A DNA stretch of 64,000 nucleotides from Ziziphus jujuba (Eukaryota > Streptophyta > Magnoliopsida > Rosales > Rhamnaceae): positions 19,664,001-19,728,000 of the forward strand of contig NC_083379.1 in NCBI RefSeq assembly GCF_031755915.1. The letters are read 5' to 3'. The notes beneath the pieces are model-generated. The model had not been told where the DNA came from. It did not search any database and saw only the letters and a program-made list of their open reading frames with translations. This document shows, in pieces, positions 1-13,198 of the stretch; within the stretch, counting starts at the first letter, position 1, and every line of letters begins with the position of its first letter. Position numbers and translations under genes: made by a program.

Positions 1-203
1 TAGAAAGAAAAAAACAGCTAACAAGATGAATTAAAATAAAATTAGATAAATATATCAAATAGTCTTGTACCATCTCTATTATTTATTATTATATGCAAAA
101 TTTTATTTTAAAAAAAAATTTTGTTCATTACTTTGATTTCTTATACTTTGGGCATCTATCAACATATTTTAGCCATTATTCTCCATTCATTAGAATTCTC
201 TCG
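1..203. other. AT-rich flank, no gene seen
   Basis: A/T-rich sequence beyond the 3' end of the Harbinger transposase remnant. It may be the element's 3' flank, but I could not identify a terminal inverted repeat, and the element may continue past the window edge. Confidence 0.4.
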
Positions 204-1570
204 TTATTGCTCTTGACTTTCAAACAGCTTTCCAAAATGATTTTCTTCAGTTTTTTGTATTAATATCAATGATAGAAATTCATCATTTGGCTCTATAGAA
301 AACTCATCAGAACAACATTCCTTACAAAGAAAATTATGCAATCCTGCAGACTTAAAAATTATGAATCTAGATTTGAATATACCAAATATCCTCTCAATTA
401 CATTTCTTAAAGAAGAGTGACAAAGATTGAACAATTCAGCTACAGTTTCGGGGTAATAACCTAGACTAGAAAAATCTTGCAAATGGTATTGAACACCTCG
501 AAATGGAGCTAAAAATTAGTGACGATTTGGAAATCCACAATACACTTGAAAATATTTACCTAAAAATATAAATCTAATAATTAATTTGTAAATATTATTT
601 TTGTAAAAATTAGTACGTATTGAAAAATATATATATCATGTGGCACTTTAAATCCATTCCTCCTTCATAAAGCATCATATGGCAATTTTGAATCATGTGC
701 CGAACCCTCCCATCTACTAAGCATGTATATGAACTCCAAATCAAAGCTACAAACTGCTAATACATTTTGTAAAATTTTTTCATGGCGATTCTGGTAGCCA
801 CTTATGTCATGACCCTTTACTGTTGCTGGTATGTGTGTGCCATCAATAACTCCAATATAATTCTTAAAAAAATAATAAAATTTATAATTAATATAAAATA
901 TAAGATGTTAGAATAATAATTACAACACTAATAATAACAAAACTATAACAATAATTATTATTATTACTAAAAAAATAAATAGGTAAAACATCCATTATTT
1001 ATCTTGAAGTAAGGGTAAAATCTTGTATGTTCTCTTATTTTACTTGGCACTATGGATTTTGGTTTAACCATCATATCTAGTGCTATTGTGTTCAAAGCCC
1101 TCAAAACTTTGTTAAAGTTTTTGCTCACTGTGAAATGTGAACAACTAAACATTTCACAAGTCATACGATAGCTCGAATTTTGACTTATGATAAGTAAAAG
1201 TGTTGCATGCATTTCTTCAATGTAAATGAATCTTGTATCCTGCAAATGTATTTTTTTCTCTATTAGTTTTACATAGCTTCAAAAACACATTATGATACAT
1301 CCTATATAATTGTCTAAAATGTTGAGGATCTTCTTTCAATACTTTATGAATATAATTATACCTCTTAAGAGTGATTGGTCGTCAAGCCATTGGACGTTCG
1401 ATATATTCATCACATATGCTAATCATTAGTGCATTTAATACTTCAAGTATTGCTTGAATTACCAACAATATTAATTTAATGGTTTCATAATATTCTCCAT
1501 CTTCTTGTGTATCTCTTTCTTCCACTTCTTCTCGTTCCATTTTCTCTATTGATCTAAAACATAACATCAA
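204..1570 (-). pseudogene. PIF/Harbinger transposase (DDE_Tnp_4, HARBI1-like), decayed
   Basis: Remnant of the nuclease that cuts and pastes PIF/Harbinger transposons. Reading leftwards on the minus strand, pieces in different frames follow the family order. An N-terminal helical region ends near 1250 with QDTRFIYIEEMHATLLLI. Next comes the first catalytic block around 850-640, with VIDGTHIPATVKGHD and the WEGSAHDS tail, so the first Asp is present. The second block near 540-500 reads VYCGFPNRH followed by a stop; the family has Asp where Tyr stands here. The last block, 482-204, contains LRNVIERIFG with the catalytic Glu. Several stops and frameshifts separate the pieces. It lies downstream of a Myb/SANT ORF on the same strand, the usual two-gene layout of this superfamily. 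Clearly not functional. Confidence 0.8.
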
Positions 1571-2110
1571 GTATTATTAGAAAAATACAAAATGTAATAA
1601 AAATAATAAGATCATGAAGAAAAAAAAAACCTTTTTAATGAAAAATTCAATTCACTACAAATTTAAGAATAAAGCAAAGGAAAAAAAATTTACTTAAACA
1701 AACTAGAGAGAAAAATATACCAAAACTAAAAACATATTTCGTAAAATAGTTAATAATGTCCAAATAGCTGAATATATATTTTAACACTCATTCCATATTA
1801 AATGATATCCATTCTAACCACTCTTCAATTAACATCTTCAAGAATGCATCTTTGACTCCCATTTTCTAAATCAACGCAAATGCATTATAACAGCCACGAT
1901 TATCCAAATTTGGAGTCTCCTTAATAGCATTTCAAATATCATTCTTCTTCTCTTTTTCACTAATTTCCTTTTCTGTTTTCTCCATTAGGCTATACATTTC
2001 TTGAATTTTAGTGGCAATTTTTCCAAATCCAAACCATGAGAAAGTTTTCTAGAAGATCAACTTGAGTGGCATTCTGATCAAATGAACGAGTAGTCCCTTC
2101 ATATTCACTT

Positions 2111-2874
2111 CTAGTTTGTTTTTTTTTTAACTTCTAAATTTGGATCGAGCCCTGACATTGAATTATGCCCGAGTAAAGGTGTTTGGTATGATGGATCGAG
2201 GTGAGTTTGCACGTATGCCTCGTTAATCTCATCATATGCATAGTCATCTATCCAAACATGTGTATTTTCATCTTGCCCATAAATTGTTGCATCTATGTCC
2301 TCTCCCAATCCAATAGAGTTTTTTCCATTGGTTCCATTTCCAACAGTAATTTTCAAATCCTCAAAGTCAGCAAAAGTGTCTGTTTGAAGGTGATTTTGGT
2401 TTGGATGAGACTAACAAATATAAAAAACAGTAAAACAAAATAAAATAAATATAATATTTTGTTGACATATAAAAATACAAAAAAAAATATATAAGATAAT
2501 ATAAAATACATTTTTATGAAAATTTATAATCTCACCTTAAAGTAATTACCCTATGTTTCATCTGTGGCAGTGAATCTTTGCGTGGTTGCATCCTATCCAA
2601 AACAGGAGCTGAATTGCATGAGTTGAGAAAGTGTTTGACAACGTGTTTTAAACCATTTCAAGCAAATTTGATACCCAATATAATTTTTATTACACCTAAG
2701 TGTTTCATTAAGCTTAGGACGTATATTGTTTTCCACAGTTAGTTTGCTAAATACACCATTATTGTCACACCATCCACAATTAGCAGCATCAACCATCACT
2801 TCCAACAACATATTATTTTCTTGTGAGGTCCATGTGTTATATGCAATTTTACATTTTCATTGTGAATCTCCCAT
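2111..2874 (-). pseudogene. Harbinger ORF1, Myb/SANT-like DNA-binding protein, decayed
   Basis: Second gene of the same PIF/Harbinger element. In these elements the Myb/SANT protein binds the transposon ends and works with the transposase. A likely start ATG at 2874 is followed after four codons by a stop. The same frame then reads TWTSQENNMLLEVMVDAA, the first Trp-containing helix of a Myb/SANT-like domain, and continues to about 2593 with a second Trp in the QICLKWFKTRCQ helix. A later piece (2356-2111) is acidic and Asn/Asp-rich, like the C-terminal half of these proteins. Reading frames are broken by stops. The call rests on the Trp pattern and on its place directly upstream of the transposase. 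Confidence 0.65.
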
Positions 2875-4469
2875 TGTAATAATAAATATCTAAATATAAA
2901 GCCCATGAATAATTGAAAACTCAAGTTTATATATTTATATGTATATTATAAATTAAGCATATAATAAACAAGATCAAGATCTTCACATTCAAACTCATCA
3001 TGCTATAAAATCAGATTAAAAATATTTAATAAGTCATGTTAGATTCACGATATACTTTAAAAAAACTACTAACTGGAGCCAGAAATAATTTATTTTCCTA
3101 CTTTTTCTTAAATTTTTATTTAAAAATCATATTTTCTACTTGTAACTATATACACTTTTTTTTTTCTTTTTATAGTTTTGCTTACACCCTATAAAATGAT
3201 AACCTATATCTTGATTTGCTAATATTTTTTAGAGCTACTATTTTTTAATCACACTATGAACAGGTTTTTGGGGAGCTTTTCCTCCTAAAAATGCATTCAA
3301 GAAATCTACTCCAGAGGAACGCCTAAATGTTGGTGTTCTTGGTTTGAAGGTGACTATCTAATTAGTAATTGTACTGGCAAACACATCCTTTTCTACATTA
3401 GCAAACTAGATTAGATTGAAGGAGTAAGGATGATTTCTAAAGATGATTACTATTCCATATTCTAAACTCTATAGCCTATCTAAAAATCCACCACACAACC
3501 AAAACAACAGTTGCATAATTTAACACAAACTAATCTAAGCACCACCAAAAGTATCCAAGGAAGTTAGCTCAAGTAGTCAAGATTCTATATTCTAAAGTGG
3601 CAAATTAAAAACACCCAAAAATCAAACATAATATCGATATTTATATACTAAAATATTTTTCTAAGAAATTTATGTTCTTCTTACATAGTAACAACCAAAT
3701 CATGAAAATACTTGCAATTCAAATCCTATTTATAAGGAAAAGCTTGGCTTTGAGGTTGTAGGCTTTGGAGGCTTCCTAAAGCTAAGGAATCTTTTTTTCT
3801 ATATGTTTTACATATGTCCAACATTGGAGTCAAATCAAACTTTCCATCCTGAAAAAATATATATATATATATTATTAAATAAAATTAAAACCAATTACTT
3901 TTTCTTTTACCATGGACGATAATTTACCAGATTTAGGAGATGAATGTTATTCTTCTTTGTATTTTCCAAAGAACAGCAGTGACTCAACACACACAAAGCA
4001 TATTACTAACATAGGCTCTCTCTTTTTTTGATACTTAATTGTATATAATTTATCTATCTCAAATGTTTATTAGTATTCATTAGTGGTTGTTATAATTTGT
4101 TAGATATTTTAATTAGCTACTTAAAGGAAGTGTCAAAGAAAATACCAGTAAAAACACAATGCTCATTCAGGTTTCAGCTATCACTTCTCACTCAGGATTC
4201 GAATTTTCAAAATATTGATTTGGCTTTTCATCAAACAACAGCTGGAGGATGGGAAAAAAGCAGAAAAAAAAATTGAATCATACCCAAAAGCCCAGATCAA
4301 GAAAGGGAGCACATGGGGTCTGTCGATTTCATCTGGCCATTCGTCCGTCAGGTTGGGTTTGTCCGTTCATTTTTCATTCTGTCTAAAGGCAGGGGTCTCA
4401 CTCAGTGTTAGGTTCTCAAATCGATGAAATCTGTAGGGAAGCTAGATTTGTGAAAGCCTTGACTATTTA
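2875..4469. other. Intergenic, no gene seen
   Basis: A/T-rich sequence with short A and T runs and no coding pattern I can support. The GC content rises slightly around 4240-4440, but the single short plus-strand frame there matches no family I recognise. Confidence 0.5.
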
Positions 4470-4737
4470 TACCTAGCATCCCAAAATCCAATCAAATCTA
4501 TCAATTTGTAAAATCCTTCCAAGTTAATGACTTTTTGAATGCTAATAGACTTTTTATAGACTTTTAAAAAGTCATAATTGAATACCACCAAATTTATATG
4601 GATTTTATAGAATTCTGAATTGAATACCATAAGACTTTAATAAATTACATAAAAATCTTAATTGAATATCCTTTAACTTTTAAAATCTTTTTAAATCCAT
4701 CAAATTCATAATTCAATACACCCCCCTAAGTCAGGTT
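4470..4737. repeat. MITE-like AT-rich repeat
   Basis: A compact block of repeated short motifs (ATCCATCAAATT, TTGAATACC, GACTTTTTAAAAGTC). It ends on the right in a C-run. Read on the minus strand it begins GGGGGGTGTATTGAATT, a typical start for small plant inverted-repeat elements. The left end is less clear and no target duplication was identified. Confidence 0.35.
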
Positions 4738-5689
4738 ATTTAGGTGGTCAAATTAGGCTTTATTTGGAAGGGACCTTAAACAGTACAAATTCAAATTTTA
4801 TTAATATTATTTTTTGGGCCTTATTATTTTTTATATATATTTAAAAGTTTTATCTTTTAATACCTGCCAATTCAAATTTTAACATGCCAACACAAAATTT
4901 ATACATTCGTATCTATTAATATTTACACATAACTACCTAAAACAGCATTACACATAAAATCAGTAATTCATTACCTAAGAGAAAAAAAAACTCAACAAAT
5001 AATTAAACATAAATCCATATATGTCAGTATGTCATTACAAAACAAAAATAAAATATAACTAAATGACTAACAAGCAGCAAAGCAACTACTATTATTAGTA
5101 TTTAAACATTACAAATTAGATAAAAACAAATTACAACATTTGAAAGTATAAAAACTCTAATCTCCATAGTCCAAACTCTACAACAACAAATCAATAAAAC
5201 TTTATTACTCTAATGCCTTCAATTTCCTACCTCCAAGTTGTAAACTTTTAAACAAGATACTAATTAAATTAATTTTACAAAAATAAACAAAGCATAAAAT
5301 ATTGGAAATATATATATAGCTATATAGCATATATAATGAAATCATAATATACTTACTCAAAAACAGTTACATAACCAGCAGCATTGCAGTACCAAGCTCA
5401 ATCAAGAACATCATCAATCTAAAAATTAAGGAAAAAATAAATTCCCAGTAGCATTTATAAAATATATATATATATATATAGCATACATAATATATATATA
5501 TATATATTTATTTATTTATTTATTTATGTATTAAATTTATTAAAAGAAAATAAAAAGTTTCTAAAATTATTGCAAACATACCTATTTCAATTTCTTAACA
5601 CATCTTACATATTTCATCATAAACATGAATATCAAATGGGACAAAGAAAGCTTTAATCCAATCTTGAGAGCATATCAATGTTTATAGTA
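4738..5689. other. Intergenic, with a TA microsatellite
   Basis: No gene seen. A (TA)n stretch followed by TTTA repeats runs from about 5462 to 5526. The right part may be the 3' flank of the adjacent hAT element. Confidence 0.45.
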
Positions 5690-7664
5690 TATTGGGAGGT
5701 AGTGAGCTTCAATAAGGATCTAAAACACACCCTCCACTACTAAAAGCTGACTTAGAAGCTTTTATGGATAAAGGGATAGCAAACACTTCTCTTATAATAG
5801 ATGATAAAATCTTTAATTTTATGCAATTCAACTTCCATCAATCCAACAAATCAAACATTCGATTGCCTATATCTTTAGCAACTTCATTAAATATTTGTCA
5901 GCTTCATGTCTAACTTTCAAGACAATGTCCAATTTTCGTTTCTACTCTGACATCAAATCATCTTCCTCACCATCATCATTATCATTACAATCCACCACAT
6001 TTTTTATTTGGACATCCTTAGACTATGCGTTAGAAATTTTATCCCTTGCAACATAAAAATCATACAACTTATACAAAGTTTCTTTCACTTTTTAACCATA
6101 TTTCCACTCACATTTACATGATACAATCTATCAAAATAAAGCGTCACATAATCCAATTTGTATTGAGGATCATGGACAACAGCCACAAATAACACAATAT
6201 TGATTGTATCAATTATGCGCCAATATTTGTCCAGCTTCTTTTTCATATTGGTAGCCATGGTTTTCAAAATTCCATCATCTTTTAATATCAATTTATTCAA
6301 CTCTATTTTAATTTACAAAATTCAACGAAATACATATTGAATGTAACATGAAAAGAAGAACTAAATTTCAAGATAACATCGTAAAAAGACTTCAAAAATT
6401 TAAGAGAAACGTGAGCATTTTTCCAAATCCTTATCCTTAGGTAGTCTAAAATCAAAATGAGAGTAATAATGCTCATTCTCTTCTTCCAACATTTTAAAAG
6501 CCTTTTAAACTTTACAAGCAGATTGTAACATCAAATAGGTGAAATTCCACCTAATAGGCACATCCATAACTAGGCCTTAGATTCTCTCTCTCTCTCAACA
6601 CATGTTTTAAATTTTTGTAACATTAAGTGAAATGATCTAACATATCTCACAGCAATACGAATTATATCAATTAAGATATAATATTCTTTCAATCTCTCAA
6701 CTACAATTAAATTAGTGATGTATGCACAACATCGCATATGGAGAAATTCACCTTCTAAAACACAACCATTCCAACTTTTTAGTCTTCTTCTTATGTAAGA
6801 AACAACAACTTCATTAATAGATGCATTATCCATAGTTATTATAAAAACTTTCTCAATGTGTCAATCAATCAAACAACTCTTAATTAACTTCCTACTGTTT
6901 CACCTTTATGATTAGCATCTTAACAAAAGCTTAATATCCTTTTATGCAACTTTCTTTCACTATCAATAAAATGGGCCATCACAATCATATAACTAATTTT
7001 TTGGTTAGAGGTCCACATATCAGAAGTAAGGCCAACCATTGGTGAATTTGCCATAAGTACACTTTTCAACTTCTTATTCTCTTCGAAATCAAATTGATAC
7101 AAATCTCTAGCAATTGTTGTTCAAAATGGTGGATCAAACTTTGGACACACTATACTACAAAAGTCTCTAAACCTATCCCCTTCCACAAATATAAATGGTA
7201 ATTCGTTTTTAATAATCATCCTACCTAATGTAGCTCTACATGCTTCTTTACTAAATTCTATAACACTGTTTCCACTACCTTCACTATCATTTTTACCTTT
7301 AAAGCTTATGATTGTTTAACTTTTGTTCTTAACTCTATGTGGATTTTTCTTGCATTGAAATTTTAAATGATTCAACAAAGTATTAGTTCCACATTTTTTC
7401 TGTATTGTAACAATAATCTCTTTTATAATAATTGTATGTGCATCTAGGGTCATCGGAATCATCTTCTTCAATTTTAGTGAAGTGTTGCCAAACCATTGAT
7501 ACAGACCTTGTTAGTTTTTTTTTATTAATAGTTGTTGCTTGAGGAGGCAAATGTGGCAGCCCATGATCAGATTCACATGGTGTATTAGATCGATCAATGA
7601 TATTTGGAGATAACTTTGGAGTACATGAAGTCTTAGATGAAGTTAATTTTGCATCACTTTCCAT
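5690..7664 (-). pseudogene. hAT-superfamily transposase (BED finger, RICESLEEPER-like), decayed
   Basis: Remnant of an hAT transposase. From the N-terminus at 7664, a Ser/Thr-rich leader runs into a BED zinc-finger region (VWQHFTKIEEDDSDDPRC then YCYNTEKMW, about 7383-7520). Next are the first catalytic region, GLTSDMWTS (about 7030), with MVMAHFIDS; the DNASINEVVV block (about 6830); the DKYWRIIDTINIVLFVAVVHDPQYKL block (about 6150-6270); and the hAT C-terminal dimerisation motif SAFSSGGCVLDPY (about 5715-5755), directly followed by a stop. The pieces fall in several frames, so this is an old inactive copy. I did not find the short terminal inverted repeats or the 8-bp target duplication. 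It is similar to domesticated RICESLEEPER genes, but the breaks argue against domestication. Confidence 0.8.
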
Positions 7665-9558
7665 TTAAAAAAATAAAGAACAAAAAACCATACACTATAA
7701 ATAATCAACCCATTAAATTGAAACAAATAGAGAAAACATACTTATGCTTTTTTGTTAAGTATATATGGACTATATGCCTAAACATGAGTTGCATACATGT
7801 TTTAGATTATTTTTAATATTCTACATCTATAAAAACACCACAATAGTCATTTATGTGAAAATTAAAGTCTTTAGGCTACTCAATTGCATTTACACTATTT
7901 TAAAATTCCATTTTTATTAGTGACAACTCTAAAGCTAATTAGAAATATCTAGAAGAAAGAAAAGGTGATCCATTAAGGATTATTTGTGATTGGCGCACCA
8001 CACAACTTCGGCTTTCCGAATAGAATTAGGCAGAAAGAAGAAAGATAAGGCTAGCTGTGTATTAATGATCTTTTTGCTACATTTAATTGCCCATTTGGTT
8101 AAGTATCATTGGTTATAAGAATAAACCAACATAATGCAGCTTTATAGTTGTGTTTAATCTAGCATTATGCAACTTTATAGTTGCGTTTATGCTTGTGAAA
8201 TCATTCTTTCAAGGCGTTATTTTATTGCTTAATTTTAATTATATAATGTATTAGTTAATTTCTTTATAATATGAATTCCCTTCAAAATTTCTTTATAATG
8301 TAGCTAATTTATTTATAATTAAGCACACGCCAAAATTTTTTTAAAAAATAAATAATTTTTAAGTCTCCATCTCAGAGTATCCACCCTTTATAAAAAGGAA
8401 AAATGATAATAATGATAAAACATACAGCAAATAACAGTAAAAATAAAATAAAATAAAATCAATAATAAGAACAAGGATCCTGAAAATTGATTTTCATTTT
8501 GAAAGAATTAGTCAAATAGATAAACAACAAGAAATTTAAAAGTACAGAAAAAGTTTTTCAAATTTTATATAATTTTATAAAAAGTATGGATATGATTAAA
8601 TTGCCACATATTCGCAGAATCATCAACTGACACAAAGATCATGTGCGTTGTGTGAGCTATAAGAATATATGATGTGAGAGAAAATGAGAGAGAAAGAGAG
8701 AGAGAGAGAGAGGAGAAGGACCAAACCTTGACTTTCTTACACCTAGTAGAACAATGGTATCTTTGATATCTAAGCAAGAGAAATGGAAAGGGTTACCGTC
8801 AAGCAAAATAAATATGTAGATTATGGCATTCAAAAGAGTAAATAGGTGTCAAGCATAACCAACTGAAAAGGGTTAGTAAGATTGGCTGCAAGCAAAACTA
8901 TGAGAGGCTAAGACTGATTATGGAAGCTGCGACTATGGATGTGGAGGTTGAGATTGAGAGAAAAATATTTAGGTGACCTAGGGCTTAAGAAATTTGGACA
9001 TTTTACTATTCACATGAAGAGAAAATGGACTGAATAAGTGAATGAAAGAATTTCTTAATATTTTTCCTTTTTTCTTTAAATGCTGATAAAGAATTATAAG
9101 TTTTGTTATATAGAATTATTGCAATTTAATTTATGTAATATGTATATATATACATGGATTGATTTAAGTTAGTATGATTTTTTTTTTTTAACTAAACTCG
9201 AACTCGACATATAATAATTGGATTAGGAAATTTTCTAACTGCCACTCAATCGACCAACTTGATTACCCATCCAAAATGGAGAACTCGAACACATATTATT
9301 ACTTGAAAAGACAATGACTTTTGCTACTTTATAGTTCCCACAAAAAAATAAATATTAATAAAAAAATGGATTCTTTGTAATTTCAATTTTTTTCCCCATA
9401 TCTAATTACCTTATAACTTGAAAATCTTTAATAACAAAGTTCAACTTTTTATAATGAAAAAGAATATGCTCAATATAAAGATTAGAATAAAAAAGGAAAA
9501 CTACTCATTAATGTTCTAATGCTTATCCAACTTTGAATATATTTAATAAGAACCAAGG
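7665..9558. other. Intergenic, with a GA microsatellite
   Basis: No gene seen. A short GA-repeat tract lies at about 8690-8712. The sequence probably includes the 5' flank of the hAT remnant and old unclassified repeats. Confidence 0.4.
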
Positions 9559-12500
9559 TGATTATTGTATGGAATAAAATATGCATATTAAAGGAAGAAT
9601 GAATGATAGTATCATTTGTTAGGGAATCCTATTTGGACTACCCTATCTATACAGCCATGTGGATCTATTCAGTCGATGAATAAGTATTATGGCTCGATAA
9701 GAATAACAATTGGCTTTGTTTTGTTAATGTTATAGAATTGAGTTTAATCATTAAAGTATTTTACCCTTATTATATTTCAACCATTTTTTTATTTCAACTC
9801 TTATCCTATTCCAACTCTAATTCTATTTCTACCTTTATCCTATTTCAACCTATAAATCTAATCTAGCTCATATCCTATTCGCTCTACGTAGGAATATTTG
9901 GGAAGATTAGTATTTCAATCCGTATTCATCTGTTCAGTTCCAACCCTATGCTTCACATACAAAGGATGGTTGAATTAGTTTTCTTGAAAATCAACTAGTA
10001 ATATATGGAAAAATTACCATATCTTGAGTATTCCATGGTAGAATGTGAATCTTGGATTTCTAGTAATTAAATTTAAAAAAGTTTCATTTTCCTTAATAAT
10101 AGTGAATCTTGCAGATCAAGGAAAAATAATACAAATTTCTGGAAGATATTGAATTAAGGATGAAATATATGGTGTGTGTATATATATATATATATTTTTA
10201 AAAAGGTTTTATAACTATTTATTTTTAAAAAAAAATAGAGTTTTTATCCTAGTAGGTTTGGTTATAAGTATATTTCAATTTTATTAGAAAATTGAAAAAA
10301 AAAGGGTATTTACTTTATTTTTGGTTTTATAAAAAGGAAAGGAAAAAAAAAATACATTTTAATTTTACTTTGTTTTCAACTTTACGACACTAGGGTATCG
10401 GGTAAGTCTTCTTCTTCTTCTTCTTCTTTGTCTTTTTTTTCTAACCCTAAAATCTATTAGAGTTAGTATTAAAGACTTCCAATCTTAATTTAGGATTTTG
10501 GTATCCATTTAAGATTGTTAGAGATCCAGTATCTTTGAAATTTTCGATTTCTGATCAAGTTTTGGAGAATAGGAAAAAAGATCCTAAATCTTTGAGGTTG
10601 ATCAAGGTTGGTTTTTCTAATCCATTTATTTATATGAGATTGTTTGAGATGTTTTGGGGTTATAGAAGCATTGATTAAGGCTAATTTGAAGTATTATTGT
10701 TGATACCCTAATATGTAATTTATATGGGGATTTATATAGAGTGAATATTTGAATTTATTTGAAATATTTAAAAGTTTATTTTGGCTCTAAATTCTATATG
10801 AATAAAAATAGACATGTTTATGAATCCATAGAAATTTATTTGGGGCGATTTGGATCTGTTTTCAATTTATTACGAAATTTTGAATTTATGCACTCCGTAT
10901 GGTTTTCCTGTGCGACTGCAATATGGTTTGTATGTAAAAATTTTAAAACAGATCCAAACAAAATTATTTTTATCTACAAATTTTTATAATTTATTCTCTA
11001 TATATCTAATATTATTATAAAACAATTTAGCTTCAAATTCTTTATATTTTGGCCGTGGTGATTTTCTGAGTTACCTACATCCAGCTGTTTGAATTTATTT
11101 TCTGGTCCATTTAGTAAAAAATAAAATTTGATTTAAAATAGTTATCAATCTCTATTTGACCTAATAATTTTTATGTAGCATCATTACTATATATAGTTAA
11201 ACTTTGTAAAATATTATTTCTTTTGGCGATGTATTTTATTTTTAATGAATTTTTGTATAGACGGGTTTCCCTCTGAAATGCTGATTTTCAGTTTCTATCA
11301 ATTAGATACTAAATTTAATTTGACCATATTTTTTACCTTTTTTGGGCTTTAAAATTTTATAGTAATATATATATTCTAGTTTAAATCTGTAAAATTTCAA
11401 ATGAATACAAAATTTCATGAAAGAGAAACAATTTGAGCATTGAATGAAGGTTTCTGAAAATCTAATAGTTTCAGTATTTCTTTGTTAACTTTTCAATGAA
11501 TTTTGAATAGTTTTTCATTATTATTTTATGAAATTATTTTAATCACAGTCACTTATGCATGTATCCATTATTTTTCAGGCTTAGATGATGTCGTTTGAAT
11601 AAGGAATTGAATTTTTGTTTAGAGACTGTTTATGGATTAATAGGTTTTTATTCGGCTTTTGGTGATTTGATCTTATTCTTAGCTTTATGATTTTAAGATT
11701 TGGAGCTTAGGCTATGGTGATCTTATGGTATCAACTCTTATTATTTATTTTGGATTTAAAAGCTTGATTTTAGGATTTATACTTAAGATATTTATGCTAT
11801 ATAATGGTTCTGTTTTACATTGTTGAAAGACTATTGGTATTATTCATAGATTATTAATCTTTTGTAGACTTTACTGATCAAGGTAAGTTACTGGCCTTTT
11901 TAAAGAACTGAAACCATAGCAAATATGTACTTATGTTATTGATTTATTTATGTTTTATGAAATATATATGTATTGTACAAATAAATTGTTGGATAATTGA
12001 TATATGTATTTTTGCTCTGGTTGTTGGTATTTAGTAGGCATTTATGGATATGCTATGATTCAGGTGTTGAGATGAATCATGAAAGGGTATTTTCTAGTGA
12101 TTTATGGTTCTTTACCTTCGGGTTTAGACATATTGTTTCATGTGGGAGGACCGACTTATGATCACAGTAGGGATATGGCTCATACTCTCGGGTGTGAGTG
12201 TTTGTTTTTAAAATTTATGTTTCCCCACTTGTTACATGCCTCACACACAAGTTTATTCAGATTTTGGATTACCAACGGGTAATATTATGTTATGCCAAGT
12301 CCTGCTAGGTATTTAACAATTAGAGTTTATAAAAAAATTATGTTTACGTTGCTAAAGGTTATTTTTTGCAAATGTATTTGTTATTATTTTAAGTATTTTC
12401 TTATTTTTGTATTTCTACAAAACCCAATAGTTTGAGGTAGCTGGATTTGGCATATGATAATAGTGTTTAGTTGTTTTTATTTTTTTTATATTAGTTAGCT

Positions 12501-13110
12501 TGAAAGACTTTTTGGATGTTAAAAGTTTATTTTTGTTTTTTATCTTTGGAGATATTTTAGATATTATTTATAAATGATATTTGGAGATTTTTTTTTTATG
12601 TTCCACATTATAAATTTTATTGAGTGTTTTAAATATGATTTTTATCACATTTCAAGTATTTAGACTTGGGGTGCGACAAAGGATACTTACCTTAAATAAA
12701 TGAATTAGTATCTTTGTGATTTAAGCTCGTTAATATTGGAACATTTAGTTCAAATGCACTCTGTTAAATCTTATTCCTTAACCAAATCAAGGTATGTCAA
12801 CAATAGCGTACATTAAACACCAACTTTGTAAACTTCTCATTGACTTAAGTATTGGACTGTCTTTGATTGTTACCCCAAGATTCTTCACCTTTTATTCTTT
12901 TGCAAGAAAGTCCTATTGGGCTCTATGTATTAATGAACAGAAATCACCAAGGTATTTGTGCAAATAGGTATAATCTATGAAATCATAGAAATTATCAAAA
13001 TGGAAGAACTAACGATAATAAGTATATGAATGAAAAAGAAATCCTTTTTTTTTTAATAAGGAAGATTCCAATATTTACATCAAGATCTATGGGTTAAATT
13101 TAATGTGCTA
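9559..13110 (+). repeat. 5' LTR of the gypsy element, split by a nested insertion
   Basis: The LTR halves are 9559-10160 and 12684-13110. The left half matches the 3' LTR up to AAATTAAGGA and the right half resumes with ATACTT, exactly as the uninterrupted 3' LTR reads near 17174. The right half carries an extra stretch of roughly 100 bp relative to the 3' LTR. The end at 13110 is inferred from where similarity to the 3' LTR stops. Confidence 0.65.
10161..12678 (+). mobile_element. Nested solo-LTR-like insertion (Ty3/gypsy type)
   Basis: A 2518-bp block starts TG and ends GTGCGACA. It is flanked by a perfect 5-bp direct repeat, AAGGA (10156-10160 and 12679-12683), where the other copy of the host LTR has a single uninterrupted AAGGA. 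TG...CA ends with a 5-bp duplication are the signature of LTR retrotransposon integration. The block has no gag-pol coding sequence, so it is best read as a solo LTR of a long-LTR gypsy lineage such as Tekay/Del. Its right end TTGGGGTGCGACA is typical of that group, though the left end is not a good inverted match. Plus orientation is inferred from that right end. Confidence 0.6.
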
Positions 13111-13198
13111 GGTAGAAGCGTGGCAATCAAAATAACACCTCGTTGTGATCCAAAATCTTAGTTGGATCGGTGAGTGTTGTTGTTCAAATTTGAAACAA

